Position numbers and translations under genes: made by a program
Notes under the pieces: model-generated
The model's database searches: none
What the model was told of the DNA's origin: nothing
Seen by the model: only the letters and a program-made list of their open reading frames with translations
In this document: one piece after another, positions 42,438-50,717 of the stretch
Layout: every line of letters starts with the position of its first letter
Numbering within the stretch: the first letter of the stretch is position 1
NCBI RefSeq assembly: GCF_002204745.1
Contig: NZ_NIRR01000019.1
Location: 21,492 to 85,491 of the forward strand
Direction: 5' to 3'
Origin: Hymenobacter amundsenii
GTDB taxonomy: Bacteria > Bacteroidota > Bacteroidia > Cytophagales > Hymenobacteraceae
DNA length: 64,000 nt

Positions 42438-44129
42438 TCAATTAGACGCTTTGCGGTAGAGTTCACCGGTGGCCTTGTCGCGGTCTACTTTGGCTACCAG
42501 CACATCGTAGAGGGCCGCGTAGTAGTTGGTTTGGGCTTCGCGCAGGCCGGTTTCGGCCGATATCACCTCCAGGTTGGCTCCAACGCCTTCCTCAAATTTG
42601 ATGCGCGACACGCGGGCCACTTCCTCGGCCAGGGCCAGGTTGGCTTTCTGGTTGTCGAGCACGTCGAGGGCATTCACGAGGCTGGTACGGCTCTGGGTAT
42701 CCTGCAGATCAATGCTCTGGCGCAGGGTTTCGAAGCCCCGCTCGATGATCTGCTGCTGAATGCGCGACTGTTGCACCAGATACTTGCGCCGGAAGCCGTC
42801 GAACACCGGAATCTGCAGGCTCAGGCCCACGTTGCCGAACCCGAACCAATTCTGGTTGGAAAAGCCATTGCCCGTGCGCGAATCGGGTCCGCGGAAGCCA
42901 AATAAGTCGCTGGCCGTTTTGCCCGAACCCGAGAAACCATACGCCGCCGTGGCCAGCAGGCGCGGGTAGGCGCCGGCGCGGCGGTTGGCCAAATCGAGTC
43001 CGGCCAGGGCCTGCTGAGTTTCCAGGGTGCTGAACTCGATGCGGTTGTTGTAGTTGAAGGCGGCGGCCAGCTGGCCGGTCCGGGCACCGCTCAAGGCCGT
43101 CTGCTGGTCCTGGTCGCGCTGGGCGCCGGCATCGGTCGTGGGGGTGGCCGGAGCGGTAGGCACCGGCCCGAGGCCGATGTCGCCAGCGCCAGTGGCGAAG
43201 CTTGCTGCGCCCAAGCGCTGGCGCAGGGTCCCGGCATCCACCAGTGCATTGCTGAGCTCATCGGTCAGGCGCACGTCCTGGCTCTGGGGCAGGCCCATCT
43301 GAAACTTGAGCAGGGCCACGCTCAGCTCGGTGAGGCGAGCGGCCTTCTGCTGCTCTACTACTAGGTTGTTGCGCTGCACCTGCAGGCGCTGCACGTCGAG
43401 CTTTTCGGCGAAGCCCGCCTTGAACGTTTCGTTGGTCTGATACAGGAGCGTGTCGAGGCGCTGCACGTTGCGCGAGAGCAGCTGGAGCCGCTCGCGGGCC
43501 ACCAGGGTGCTATAGTAGGCCTTACTGACCTGCTCCACCACCTCGATTTCAGCCTGCTGGGTTTGCTTCTGGGCCAACTCCTCGTACACCTTGGCCGCTT
43601 TCAGCCCAATCAGGTAAGCGCCATCGAAGAGCAACTGCGACACAGAGGCACTGGTGTTGCCGGCCCATTGCAGCCCGAAGGCAAAGGCCTGCGGGGGCAC
43701 CGGCTCCGAGGGCAGTTGCACCGTGCCCAGATTCACCGTACCGCCGTTCTGGGCCGCCGTGATATCGGCCTGGGTGAGCGTGGTAGCCGATGCACCGCCG
43801 CCCAGGGCGCCGAAATTCACCAAGCTCTTTTGCAGCTTGAAATTGTCGGCCACGTTGGCCGCCACGTTTACCTGGGGCAAACCCGCCGACCGGATTTCGC
43901 CCACTTTGGCCTTGGCCGTCTGCTCGCCCAGGCGCGTAGCGAGCAGGGTAGGCTTGTTCTTTACAGCGTAGTCGATGGCCTGCGCCAGACTCAGGGGCAG
44001 CTTACCAATGGTGGCCTGAGTCGCGAGGACAGACTGGGCCGCGGGGGCCGTTTGCGCGAGGGCGGCGCCCGCGGGGACCAGCAGGCCCGGGCCGGCGGCC
44101 AGCAGCAAAACGCGGAGGTGGTTCTTCAT
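42438..44129 (-). CDS. TolC-family outer-membrane efflux protein
   Basis: A 563-residue outer-membrane channel with signal peptide ending ALAQ. It has two OEP repeats of long amphipathic helices; the second includes QQSRIQQQIIERGFETLRQSI and ANLEVISAETGLREAQTNYY. The middle holds low-complexity Ala/Gly/Thr segments (about 100-150 and 285-320), longer than in E. coli TolC (about 490 residues). First structural gene of the pump operon, 139 bp after the TetR gene. Confidence 0.9.
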   Translation of the reverse strand: MKNHLRVLLLAAGPGLLVPAGAALAQTAPAAQSVLATQATIGKLPLSLAQAIDYAVKNKPTLLATRLGEQTAKAKVGEIRSAGLPQVNVAANVADNFKLQKSLVNFGALGGGASATTLTQADITAAQNGGTVNLGTVQLPSEPVPPQAFAFGLQWAGNTSASVSQLLFDGAYLIGLKAAKVYEELAQKQTQQAEIEVVEQVSKAYYSTLVARERLQLLSRNVQRLDTLLYQTNETFKAGFAEKLDVQRLQVQRNNLVVEQQKAARLTELSVALLKFQMGLPQSQDVRLTDELSNALVDAGTLRQRLGAASFATGAGDIGLGPVPTAPATPTTDAGAQRDQDQQTALSGARTGQLAAAFNYNNRIEFSTLETQQALAGLDLANRRAGAYPRLLATAAYGFSGSGKTASDLFGFRGPDSRTGNGFSNQNWFGFGNVGLSLQIPVFDGFRRKYLVQQSRIQQQIIERGFETLRQSIDLQDTQSRTSLVNALDVLDNQKANLALAEEVARVSRIKFEEGVGANLEVISAETGLREAQTNYYAALYDVLVAKVDRDKATGELYRKASN

Positions 44130-44268
44130 ATCAAAAAGCGGGAGTGTCTGTCGTGGTGCCTGGTTGGCAATGGGTAGTGCGTAGGATTCGGTGAGTGCAA
44201 GTCGGGGGCGGGGTAATTATTCGATACCCAGCCAAGCACTACTACTTAAGCTCCAGACGCTGCTGTTT

Positions 44269-44883
44269 TTATTCTTCTTCCGTCACGTGGCGGTATTCGT
44301 TGACGAGCTTGTGGCCCTTGAGCGTGACCATCCCCAGCAGGAAATGCTCGTTGCAGGCCATCTGCACCCGGGGCTGATTGAACTCGGTGACCGGAAATAC
44401 ATCCTGATCGAACAGCACATCAATCTGGGCCAGACGCAGGCGGGAGAGCACTTCCACGTCGAGGTCGGCGCGGTAGAGGCCCTCGGCCACCCCGCGGCGC
44501 AGGTTGGCCTTAATCTGGGCCAGGATGTAGTTGACTTTGTGCGTGGAGAACAGCTGCCAGGCCGCCGGATAGTACTTGCGCAGGTCGTGGATGGCCGTGG
44601 GGTTCACTTGGGCAAATTGGCGCTTGGCCCAATCCATGATCTGCACCATCTCGTCGACGGCGTTGTGGGCCGCGCCGGCAATGGTTTCGCACTCACCCTG
44701 CACCCCGTTCAGGTGGTGGCCAATTACGGCCGACACGAGTTCGTCTTTGTTATCGAACCACTTGTAGAGCGTTTTTTTGGAGATGCCCAAATGACTGGCA
44801 ATGTCATCCATCGACACCCCTTTAATCCCGTTGCGGGTAAAGAGGAGCAGGGCGGCGTGCTGAATTCGGTCTTTGATTTCCAT
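44269..44883 (-). CDS. TetR/AcrR-family regulator
   Basis: A 204-residue repressor-like protein with an N-terminal HTH (about 23-52: GVSMDDIASHLGISKKTLYKWFDNKDEL) and a ligand-binding helical part. It lies directly upstream of the tolC-adaptor-RND genes on the same strand and most probably controls that operon. Its ligand is unknown. No operator palindrome was convincingly identified in the 139-bp gap. Confidence 0.88.
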   Translation of the reverse strand: MEIKDRIQHAALLLFTRNGIKGVSMDDIASHLGISKKTLYKWFDNKDELVSAVIGHHLNGVQGECETIAGAAHNAVDEMVQIMDWAKRQFAQVNPTAIHDLRKYYPAAWQLFSTHKVNYILAQIKANLRRGVAEGLYRADLDVEVLSRLRLAQIDVLFDQDVFPVTEFNQPRVQMACNEHFLLGMVTLKGHKLVNEYRHVTEEE

Positions 44884-45051
44884 AATAACGAGCGCAAAGA
44901 TACTACGGAAACTTTAAATGATTCCTAAGTTTCCATTAGTTTTTCACTATCCCGTTGGCAGCAGCCCGCCGTTCCTTTTTTCCTGACGATTCAGCGGCTT
45001 TTTTACTTTAAATCCGGGCTATCTTTTTCAGTGTCCAGCATTCCGTTGGGG

Positions 45052-45118
45052 GTTGCGCGGGCTGAGTTGCCAGCAAAGGCACGTCCCAACTCAACCCTGG
45101 CAGCTCAGCCCGCGCAAC
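45052..45118. repeat. 22-bp-arm hairpin upstream of ispF
   Basis: Arms 45052-45073 and 45097-45118 (GTTGCGCGGGCTGAG... and inverse) match with one mismatch; loop 23 nt. It lies in the 274-bp gap between tetR and ispF and would end 39 bp before the ispF ATG. The rest of the gap is AT-rich without a visible gene. Confidence 0.8.
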
Positions 45119-45157
45119 TGAGTACCTTGCGGCTCCATTTCCTAGCTTGCATTTCTT

Positions 45158-45637
45158 ATGAAAATCCGGACCGGCTTCGGCTACGACGTTCACCAGCTCC
45201 GCGAGGGCCTGCCCTTCTGGCTCGGCGGCATTCAGGTACCCCACACCCACGGCGCCCTGGGTCACTCCGACGCCGACGTGCTTATCCACGTGATTTGCGA
45301 CGCGCTGCTGGGCGCGGCTAACCTGCGCGACATCGGCTTCCACTTCCCCGACACCGACGCCCAATACAAGGGCATCGACAGCAAGCGCCTGCTCAAAGAA
45401 GTGGCGCGGCTGCTGAAGGAAAAAGGCTACCAGATCAGCAACATCGACTCCACCATCTGCCTCGAAGCGCCCAAAGTCAACCCCCACATTCCGGAAATGC
45501 AGCGCGTGCTGGCCGAGGTGCTGGGCATTGCCGAGGACGACATCAGCATCAAGGCCACCACCACCGAAAAACTGGGCTTCGTGGGCCGCCGCGAAGGCGT
45601 GGCTGCCTATGCCGCTGTGCTCATCGTGCAACCTTAA
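45158..45637 (+). CDS. ispF: 2-C-methyl-D-erythritol 2,4-cyclodiphosphate synthase
   Basis: IspF forms the cyclodiphosphate of the non-mevalonate isoprenoid route. The 159-residue protein has metal ligands Asp10 and His12 in GYDVHQL and His44 in LIHVICDALLGA. The DIGFHFPDTD loop and TTTEKLGFVGR near the C-terminus complete the family pattern. Start and length match the family. It is a single gene after a long hairpin; the M28 peptidase follows after 111 bp. Confidence 0.96.
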   Translation: MKIRTGFGYDVHQLREGLPFWLGGIQVPHTHGALGHSDADVLIHVICDALLGAANLRDIGFHFPDTDAQYKGIDSKRLLKEVARLLKEKGYQISNIDSTICLEAPKVNPHIPEMQRVLAEVLGIAEDDISIKATTTEKLGFVGRREGVAAYAAVLIVQP

Positions 45638-45748
45638 CGGGCGCTCGGGGTCTTGGGGGCAGCGGGTCAGGACGCGCATTTTGCGCCTCTGTCACGCTCG
45701 CTCCCAGAACGCCCCCAGGTCTTTAACATCTTAAGCTTCCTACATTCC

Positions 45749-47449
45749 ATGAAAAAAACTTCCCTGCTGGCGTGGCTGCTGGTAGCGGGCACGGCCACTG
45801 CGGCCCTGGCCCAGCAAACGCCCGAGAAAATCAAGGTTAAGCACAAGCGTGGCAAGACCAAAACGGAGGTAACGGCCGCCCCCATGGTGGAGGCCAGCAC
45901 CCCCACCGTAGCAACCCCGATGGCGGCCGACTGGGCCCAGAACTACGCTGAAACCATTACCCAGGCCGATTTGCGCCAGCACCTAAGCGTGCTGGCCTCC
46001 GATGAGTACGAGGGCCGCGAAACCGGCGAGAAAGGCCAGAAAATGGCCGCCGAGTACATTGCCAACCGCTTTAAGGAGCTGGGCCTAGTAGGTCCCGTCA
46101 CCAATTCCGACAACCCCTACCTCCAGCACTTCACCATGGTGCGCAGCACCTGGGCCGACGGCGCGACGCTCAAGGTGGGCACCGGCAGCTACAAGTGGCT
46201 CACCGATTTCTACGCCTACGGGGGCCAGGGTTTCCAGCAGCCGACCACCGTGCAGCCGGTGTTTGCCGGGTACGGCATCGAGCAGGAGGGCTACTCCGAT
46301 TACGCCGCACTGGGCGACGTAAAAGGCAAGGACCTGCTGATTCTGCTGGGCGAGCCCCAGACCGGCCAGGGCACCGCCCTGCTGGGCAAAGCTGGCCAGA
46401 ACAGCAAGTGGGGCCAGGATTTCCGGGCCAAGCTGACGTTGGCCGCCCAGAAAGGTGCCCGCTCGGTATTCTTCGTCGACTTCAACCCCAACAGCAACTT
46501 CGCCAAGACGGCCGCCCGCATGGCCCCCTACGTGAGCCGCCCGAGCATTGCCTTTAAGGAGGCGGCGGACGGCCCCCGCCCGACGGCTTATTTCGTATCG
46601 CCAGCGGTAGGCTACAAGATGCTGGGCACCGCCGCCCAGACGATTCCTAAGTACGAGGCAGCGGTGAGCAAGGCGGGCAAGCCCGTTACCAGCCCCTTCC
46701 GCCCGGTGAAGGCCACCGTTATGGCCCCGCGCAAAACGGAGGACTTCACCACCGAAAACGTGCTGGGCTTCCTCGAAGGCTCCGACCTCAAGGACGACAT
46801 CATGATTCTGTCGGCTCACTTCGACCACATCGGCATCATCAACGGCGAAGTGCACAACGGCGCCGACGATGACGGCTCGGGCACGGTATCGGTGCTGGAA
46901 ATGGCCGAGGCCTTTACTAAGGCCAAAGCCGAGGGCCACGGCCCCCGCCGCAGCATCCTGTTCCTGACCGTAACGGGCGAAGAAAAGGGCCTGCTGGGCT
47001 CTGAATACTACACTGACCACCCCATTTTCCCGCTGGAAAAAACGATGGTGGACCTGAACACCGACATGGTGGGCCGCACCGATAACGACCACGAGGGTAA
47101 GCCCGACTACGTCTACGTTATCGGCTCCGACAAGCTCAGCTCGGAGCTGCACACCATTCTGCAGGCCCAGAACGAGAAGTACGTTAAAATGGACCTGGAC
47201 TTTCGCTTCAACGACCCGGAAGATCCCAACCGCTTTTACTACCGCTCCGACCACTACAATTTCGCCAAGCACAACATCCCAGTGGCCTTTTTCTTCAACG
47301 GCGTACATGCCGATTACCACGGCGCGGGCGACGAAATTGAGAAAATCGAGTTTCCGAAGATGGAAAAGCGCGCCCGCCTCGTCTTCTACACGGCCTGGGA
47401 CCTAGCCAATCGGGATAAGCGCATTGTCGTGGATTCGCATAAGAAGTAG
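45749..47449 (+). CDS. exported M28-family metallopeptidase
   Basis: A 566-residue exported aminopeptidase-like enzyme. Signal peptide MKKTSLLAWLLVAGTATAALA. A PA-type insert (about 150-300) is followed by the M28 catalytic domain from about 335. Zinc ligands are visible: His in SAHFDHIG, Asp in GADDDGSGT, Glu-Glu in TGEEKGLLGSE, Asp in LNTDMVG and His in RSDHYNF. All are present. ATG 45749 is chosen; the frame opens 96 bp earlier. A terminator follows. Confidence 0.9.
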   Translation: MKKTSLLAWLLVAGTATAALAQQTPEKIKVKHKRGKTKTEVTAAPMVEASTPTVATPMAADWAQNYAETITQADLRQHLSVLASDEYEGRETGEKGQKMAAEYIANRFKELGLVGPVTNSDNPYLQHFTMVRSTWADGATLKVGTGSYKWLTDFYAYGGQGFQQPTTVQPVFAGYGIEQEGYSDYAALGDVKGKDLLILLGEPQTGQGTALLGKAGQNSKWGQDFRAKLTLAAQKGARSVFFVDFNPNSNFAKTAARMAPYVSRPSIAFKEAADGPRPTAYFVSPAVGYKMLGTAAQTIPKYEAAVSKAGKPVTSPFRPVKATVMAPRKTEDFTTENVLGFLEGSDLKDDIMILSAHFDHIGIINGEVHNGADDDGSGTVSVLEMAEAFTKAKAEGHGPRRSILFLTVTGEEKGLLGSEYYTDHPIFPLEKTMVDLNTDMVGRTDNDHEGKPDYVYVIGSDKLSSELHTILQAQNEKYVKMDLDFRFNDPEDPNRFYYRSDHYNFAKHNIPVAFFFNGVHADYHGAGDEIEKIEFPKMEKRARLVFYTAWDLANRDKRIVVDSHKK

Positions 47450-47471
47450 TTTTTAGAAGTAAGAAATAGAT

Positions 47472-47509
47472 AAAAACCCGCCGAACCGAATGTGGTCCGG
47501 CGGGTTTTT
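47472..47509. terminator. terminator after the M28 peptidase gene
   Basis: AAAAACCCGCCG / CGGCGGGTTTTT arms, 14-nt loop with further pairing, ends in TTTTTATATTT. It also lies 34 bp before the next gene start. Confidence 0.88.
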
Positions 47510-47543
47510 ATATTTGTCTGAACCCGTTGCCACCCGTGCTGCC

Positions 47544-48938
47544 ATGAACCCGACCCTCAACGCCCCGACCAAAGCCGCGCAGTTTCTCCAGGACACCGAC
47601 CGCAAGGCCTTCGATCTGGAACACCGGCGCAAAATCCGGTTCAACATCGGTAAGTACAACGCGGCCGTGAGCACCGGCATGGGTTTCTATCAAGACCACG
47701 AACTGGCCCGCAGCCGGGCGGCCTACCTGAAAACGGAAGTCATCAACCGGCTCGACGAATACCTGGTGCAGTTCGAGGAAAACTTCACCAAGCGCGGGGG
47801 CAAGGTAATCTGGGCTCAGAACGCGGAGGAGGCGCTGGCGGAAGTGGGCAAGATTATGGAGCGCCGCCAGGCCCGTACCGTGGTGAAGGCCAAGAGCATG
47901 ACGACCGAAGAAATCCACCTCAATAAATACCTCGAAAAGCGTGGCATCGAGTCGGTGGAAACAGATTTGGGCGAGTTCATCGTGCAACTCAATGGCGAGC
48001 GGCCCTACCATATAGTGACGCCGGCTATGCACCTGAGCAAGCTCGATATTGCCGATATCTTCGTTAAGCACCTCGGCATCGAATACACCGACGATGCCCA
48101 GCAGCTCGTGCTTACGGCCCGCCACCTGCTGCGCGGCAAGTACACCAGCGCCGAAGTGGGCATCACGGGCGGCAACTTTCTGGTGGCCGATACGGGCGCG
48201 GTTTGCGTAACCGAAAACGAGGGCAATGCCCGCCTTTCGGCCACGTTCCCGCACACGCACATTGCCATCGTGGGCATCGAGAAGGTAATTCCGCGACTCC
48301 AGGATCTGGATTTGTTCTGGCCCCTGCTCAGCACCAGCGGCACCGGCCAGCAGCTCACGGTGTACAATACCATTTACACCGGCCCGCGCCAGCCCCTGGA
48401 AAAGGACGGCCCGGAGGAAATGTTCGTGATTCTGCTCGACAACGGCCGCACCAACCTGCTGGCCCAGCCCGACCAGCGCGAGGCCCTGAACTGCATCCGG
48501 TGCGGGGCCTGCCTAAATGTGTGTCCGGTGTACAAGAACATTGGCGGCCACAGCTACGAGGCCACCTATTCTGGCCCCATCGGCTCCGTTATCACGCCCC
48601 ACCTCTCGGGGATGGAGGAAAACAAGCACCTGAGCTTTGCCAGCAGCCTGTGCGGGGCCTGCTCGTCGGTATGCCCGGTGAAAATTCCCATCCACAACCT
48701 GCTGCTCAAAAACCGTCAGCAAAGCGTGCAGGAAGGCTTCACCGACTCCGAGGAGCGCCGCGCCATTACGCTCTGGCTGCACGGCATGAAGCACCGCTGG
48801 GTCTGGGACCTGGCCCCGGCCGCGGCCAAGAATTGGGTACTCAGCCGCCTGCTGGGCCAGGTAGGCTGGAGCAAGCGCCGCGACGCCGTGCAAGTGGCCC
48901 CCAAAACGTTCCGGCAGCTATGGAAGGCGCGGGGGTGA
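47544..48938 (+). CDS. lutB: LutB-like iron-sulfur protein (lactate utilization)
   Basis: A 464-residue protein of the LutB/YkgF family. The N-terminal LUD-type domain (about 60-300) includes KAKSMTTEEIHLNKYLE and TGGNFLVADTGAVCVTENEGN. Two 4Fe-4S ferredoxin motifs follow: CIRCGACLNVCPVYK near 317 and CGACSSVCPVKIP near 372. LutABC oxidises L-lactate to pyruvate; lutA and lutC are not adjacent, so the partner enzymes must lie elsewhere or the role may differ. ATG 47544 is chosen over an upstream extension that overlaps the terminator. Confidence 0.88.
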   Translation: MNPTLNAPTKAAQFLQDTDRKAFDLEHRRKIRFNIGKYNAAVSTGMGFYQDHELARSRAAYLKTEVINRLDEYLVQFEENFTKRGGKVIWAQNAEEALAEVGKIMERRQARTVVKAKSMTTEEIHLNKYLEKRGIESVETDLGEFIVQLNGERPYHIVTPAMHLSKLDIADIFVKHLGIEYTDDAQQLVLTARHLLRGKYTSAEVGITGGNFLVADTGAVCVTENEGNARLSATFPHTHIAIVGIEKVIPRLQDLDLFWPLLSTSGTGQQLTVYNTIYTGPRQPLEKDGPEEMFVILLDNGRTNLLAQPDQREALNCIRCGACLNVCPVYKNIGGHSYEATYSGPIGSVITPHLSGMEENKHLSFASSLCGACSSVCPVKIPIHNLLLKNRQQSVQEGFTDSEERRAITLWLHGMKHRWVWDLAPAAAKNWVLSRLLGQVGWSKRRDAVQVAPKTFRQLWKARG

Positions 48939-48989
48939 GTAGACAATAGTTATAATAAAAGATAAAATAGTTATAATTTATGCATTTAA

Positions 48990-49005
48990 GTGAAATTTAT
49001 TTCAC
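48990..49005. promoter_or_regulatory. 16-bp palindrome 1 upstream of hipB
   Basis: GTGAAATTTATTTCAC, a perfect dyad, 46 bp before the TATATTTG centre and upstream of the -7 box; likely a HipB operator because a matching site follows downstream. Confidence 0.65.
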
Positions 49006-49035
49006 ATTTTGTATGATTATATTAAAATATGTTCT

Positions 49036-49043
49036 TATATTTG
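49036..49043 (+). promoter_or_regulatory. -7 element of the hipBST-like operon
   Basis: TATATTTG, an exact TAnnTTTG match, located between the two palindromes; a TTTG at 49008-49011 could be the -33 element. Confidence 0.6.
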
Positions 49044-49060
49044 TTTTATTCTCATCTAAT

Positions 49061-49076
49061 GTGAAATACATTTCAT
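49061..49076. promoter_or_regulatory. palindrome 2 between promoter and hipB
   Basis: GTGAAATACATTTCAT shares GTGAAAT and ATTTCA arms with palindrome 1; centres 71 bp apart. It would lie just downstream of the transcription start. Confidence 0.65.
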
Positions 49077-49115
49077 ATTCAGACATAATAAGCGCATTAT
49101 TAACATCATTAAATT

Positions 49116-49340
49116 GTGAGAAAGGAGCATCTTGGATATATCATGTCCTATCGCCGGTCTGAATTGGGGCTTACACAGCAATACGTGGCTGATCTAGCTG
49201 GTATAACGAGAAGATTGCTGGCAGGCTGGGAAGCAGGTGGAAGCAATCCAGGATTTGATCAGTTAAATAGGGTATTGGATGTTTTGGGACTAGAAATTAC
49301 GATAGTAAAGCGTACACCTGATGAAAACTCAATACGCTAA
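49116..49340 (+). CDS. hipB: HipB-like HTH antitoxin
   Basis: A 74-residue Cro/C1-type HTH protein (RSELGLTQQYVADLAGITRRLLAGWE, helices at about 14-40) with the HipB-like end LNRVLDVLGLEITIVKR. The GTG start is chosen because an in-frame TAA is two codons upstream and the family N-terminus (LGYI..YRRSELGLTQ) begins there; an ATG at 49143 would remove part of it. Expected to bind the two GTGAAAT palindromes upstream and repress the operon. It overlaps the next gene by 20 bp. The region has lower GC than its surroundings. Confidence 0.82.
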   Translation: MRKEHLGYIMSYRRSELGLTQQYVADLAGITRRLLAGWEAGGSNPGFDQLNRVLDVLGLEITIVKRTPDENSIR

Positions 49341-49653
49341 TGTTTTTATTAACGGCCAGCAGATAGGACTGCTCACACGAGAGGCAGATAACTACATTTT
49401 CCGCTACAACGATGCCTACCTGCAATCCGGTGGGCCAGCCGTCAGCTTGAGCCTACCCACTACGCGCCAGACCTATATTTCCAACTACCTGTTTCCCTTC
49501 TTCGCGGGTCTGCTAGCAGAAGGCACCAACAAGTCGTTGCAGACGCGGCAACTGCATCTGGCCGAAGCCGACGACTTTGCCCGACTACTTCTCACAGCGC
49601 ATACCCAGACCATTGGTGCAGTAACGGTTCGAGAGGTATCTGGCCATGAATAA
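49321..49653 (+). CDS. hipS: HipS-like protein (stand-alone HipA N-terminal domain)
   Basis: A 110-residue protein equivalent to the N-terminal subdomain of HipA: VFINGQQIGLLTREADNYIFRYN, then SLSLPTTRQTYISNYLFPFFAGLLAEG (the conserved FxxLLPEG-like end). In E. coli O127 HipBST, HipS is the antitoxin that inhibits the HipT kinase. Start overlaps hipB by 20 bp and the end overlaps hipT by 8 bp, so the three are translationally coupled. Assignment as antitoxin is by analogy. Confidence 0.85.
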   Translation: MKTQYANVFINGQQIGLLTREADNYIFRYNDAYLQSGGPAVSLSLPTTRQTYISNYLFPFFAGLLAEGTNKSLQTRQLHLAEADDFARLLLTAHTQTIGAVTVREVSGHE

Positions 49654-50656
49654 ATGTCCGGGTTGTCTGAAAGAATTGAAGAGCACCAAGCCTCAGTTCT
49701 GCCCCCCGTGCCGGAAACTGCTCTTCGATGGCGCGAACGTGTCGCCGGTGTTGCCGTTTTCGCTGACTGATATTCCGCGGGAACTCGACCGGGGCCCCAC
49801 CGAAAATATTAAACGCATATCTATTTCCGGCGTCCAGTTCAAAATTTCGCTGCTGCTGACGGCGGGCAAGCTGGGAATCAGTGGCGTGCGTGGGCCACTG
49901 GAGTTTATACTCAAGCCTCCGCCTCGCAGCTTCGACATCAAGCACCCCGAAGCCGTGCCGGCTAACGAACACCTGACCATGCAACTGGCCCGGCAGGTGT
50001 TCGGACTGAAAACCGCGGCCAATGCCTACTTATCCTTCGAGAGCGGCGCAACGGCTTACCTGACCCGCCGATTCGATGTAACCCCCACCGAGCGGCTGCA
50101 ACAAGAGGATTTCGCTCAGATTGACAGCCGCAGCCGCACCACGCACGGCGAGAACTTTAAGTACGAAACCAGCCACGAGCACATTGCCAACCTGATTCGG
50201 CGCTTTGTAACGGCCGTACCGCCCGCGCTGGACGAGTTTTTCAGGTTAACATTATTCAATTACCTCGTTTCCAACGGCGACGCTCACCTCAAGAACTTTT
50301 CCCTCTATCGCCTTTCTTCCGGCGACTACCACTTCACGCCCGCTTACGACCTGCTTAACACTGCCCTGCACGTGAATGACGGTAACGGGCTGGCGCTGGA
50401 TCTATTTGCGGATGAGTACGAGACGCAGAATTTCCGCGACAATGCCTTCCTGGCCTACCCCGACTTTCTTGAACTCGGCCACCGCCTGGGCCTGCCCCTC
50501 TCTCGCGTCCGCCGCCTGCTCGCCGACATGGTAGGGCACGAAACCCAGGTGCAGGCGCTGATCGACCGCTCGTTTCTGCCCCCCGAGCTAAAAGTGCGCT
50601 ACGCGGCTGTGTTGGCCGACCGGCGGCAGCGGCTGCGGTATGGGGCACCCGCTTAG
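49646..50656 (+). CDS. hipT: HipT-like serine/threonine kinase toxin with zinc ribbon
   Basis: A 336-residue HipA-type kinase lacking the HipA N-terminal subdomain. Residues 4-22 form a CxxC...CxxC zinc-ribbon-like motif (Cys4, 7, 19, 22). A Gly-rich loop with SIS (Ser59, Ser61 in ISISGVQFK) matches the autophosphorylated SxS of HipT. The catalytic loop is NGDAHLKNFSL and the metal-binding segment is TPAYDLLNT. E. coli HipT phosphorylates tryptophanyl-tRNA synthetase and HipA phosphorylates glutamyl-tRNA synthetase; the target here is unknown. Confidence 0.88.
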   Translation: MNKCPGCLKELKSTKPQFCPPCRKLLFDGANVSPVLPFSLTDIPRELDRGPTENIKRISISGVQFKISLLLTAGKLGISGVRGPLEFILKPPPRSFDIKHPEAVPANEHLTMQLARQVFGLKTAANAYLSFESGATAYLTRRFDVTPTERLQQEDFAQIDSRSRTTHGENFKYETSHEHIANLIRRFVTAVPPALDEFFRLTLFNYLVSNGDAHLKNFSLYRLSSGDYHFTPAYDLLNTALHVNDGNGLALDLFADEYETQNFRDNAFLAYPDFLELGHRLGLPLSRVRRLLADMVGHETQVQALIDRSFLPPELKVRYAAVLADRRQRLRYGAPA

Positions 50657-50717
50657 CCAACCCCCACCCGCCTGCTGTAGTACAAGGCGGGCGGCCTGAT
50701 GCCGCACCTGCTGTTTT

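Noticed and set aside
46085..47320. 411-residue minus-strand open frame opposite the M28 peptidase gene
   Set aside because: Shadow frame created by high-GC codon use; no motif, and the sense strand holds a full set of zinc ligands.
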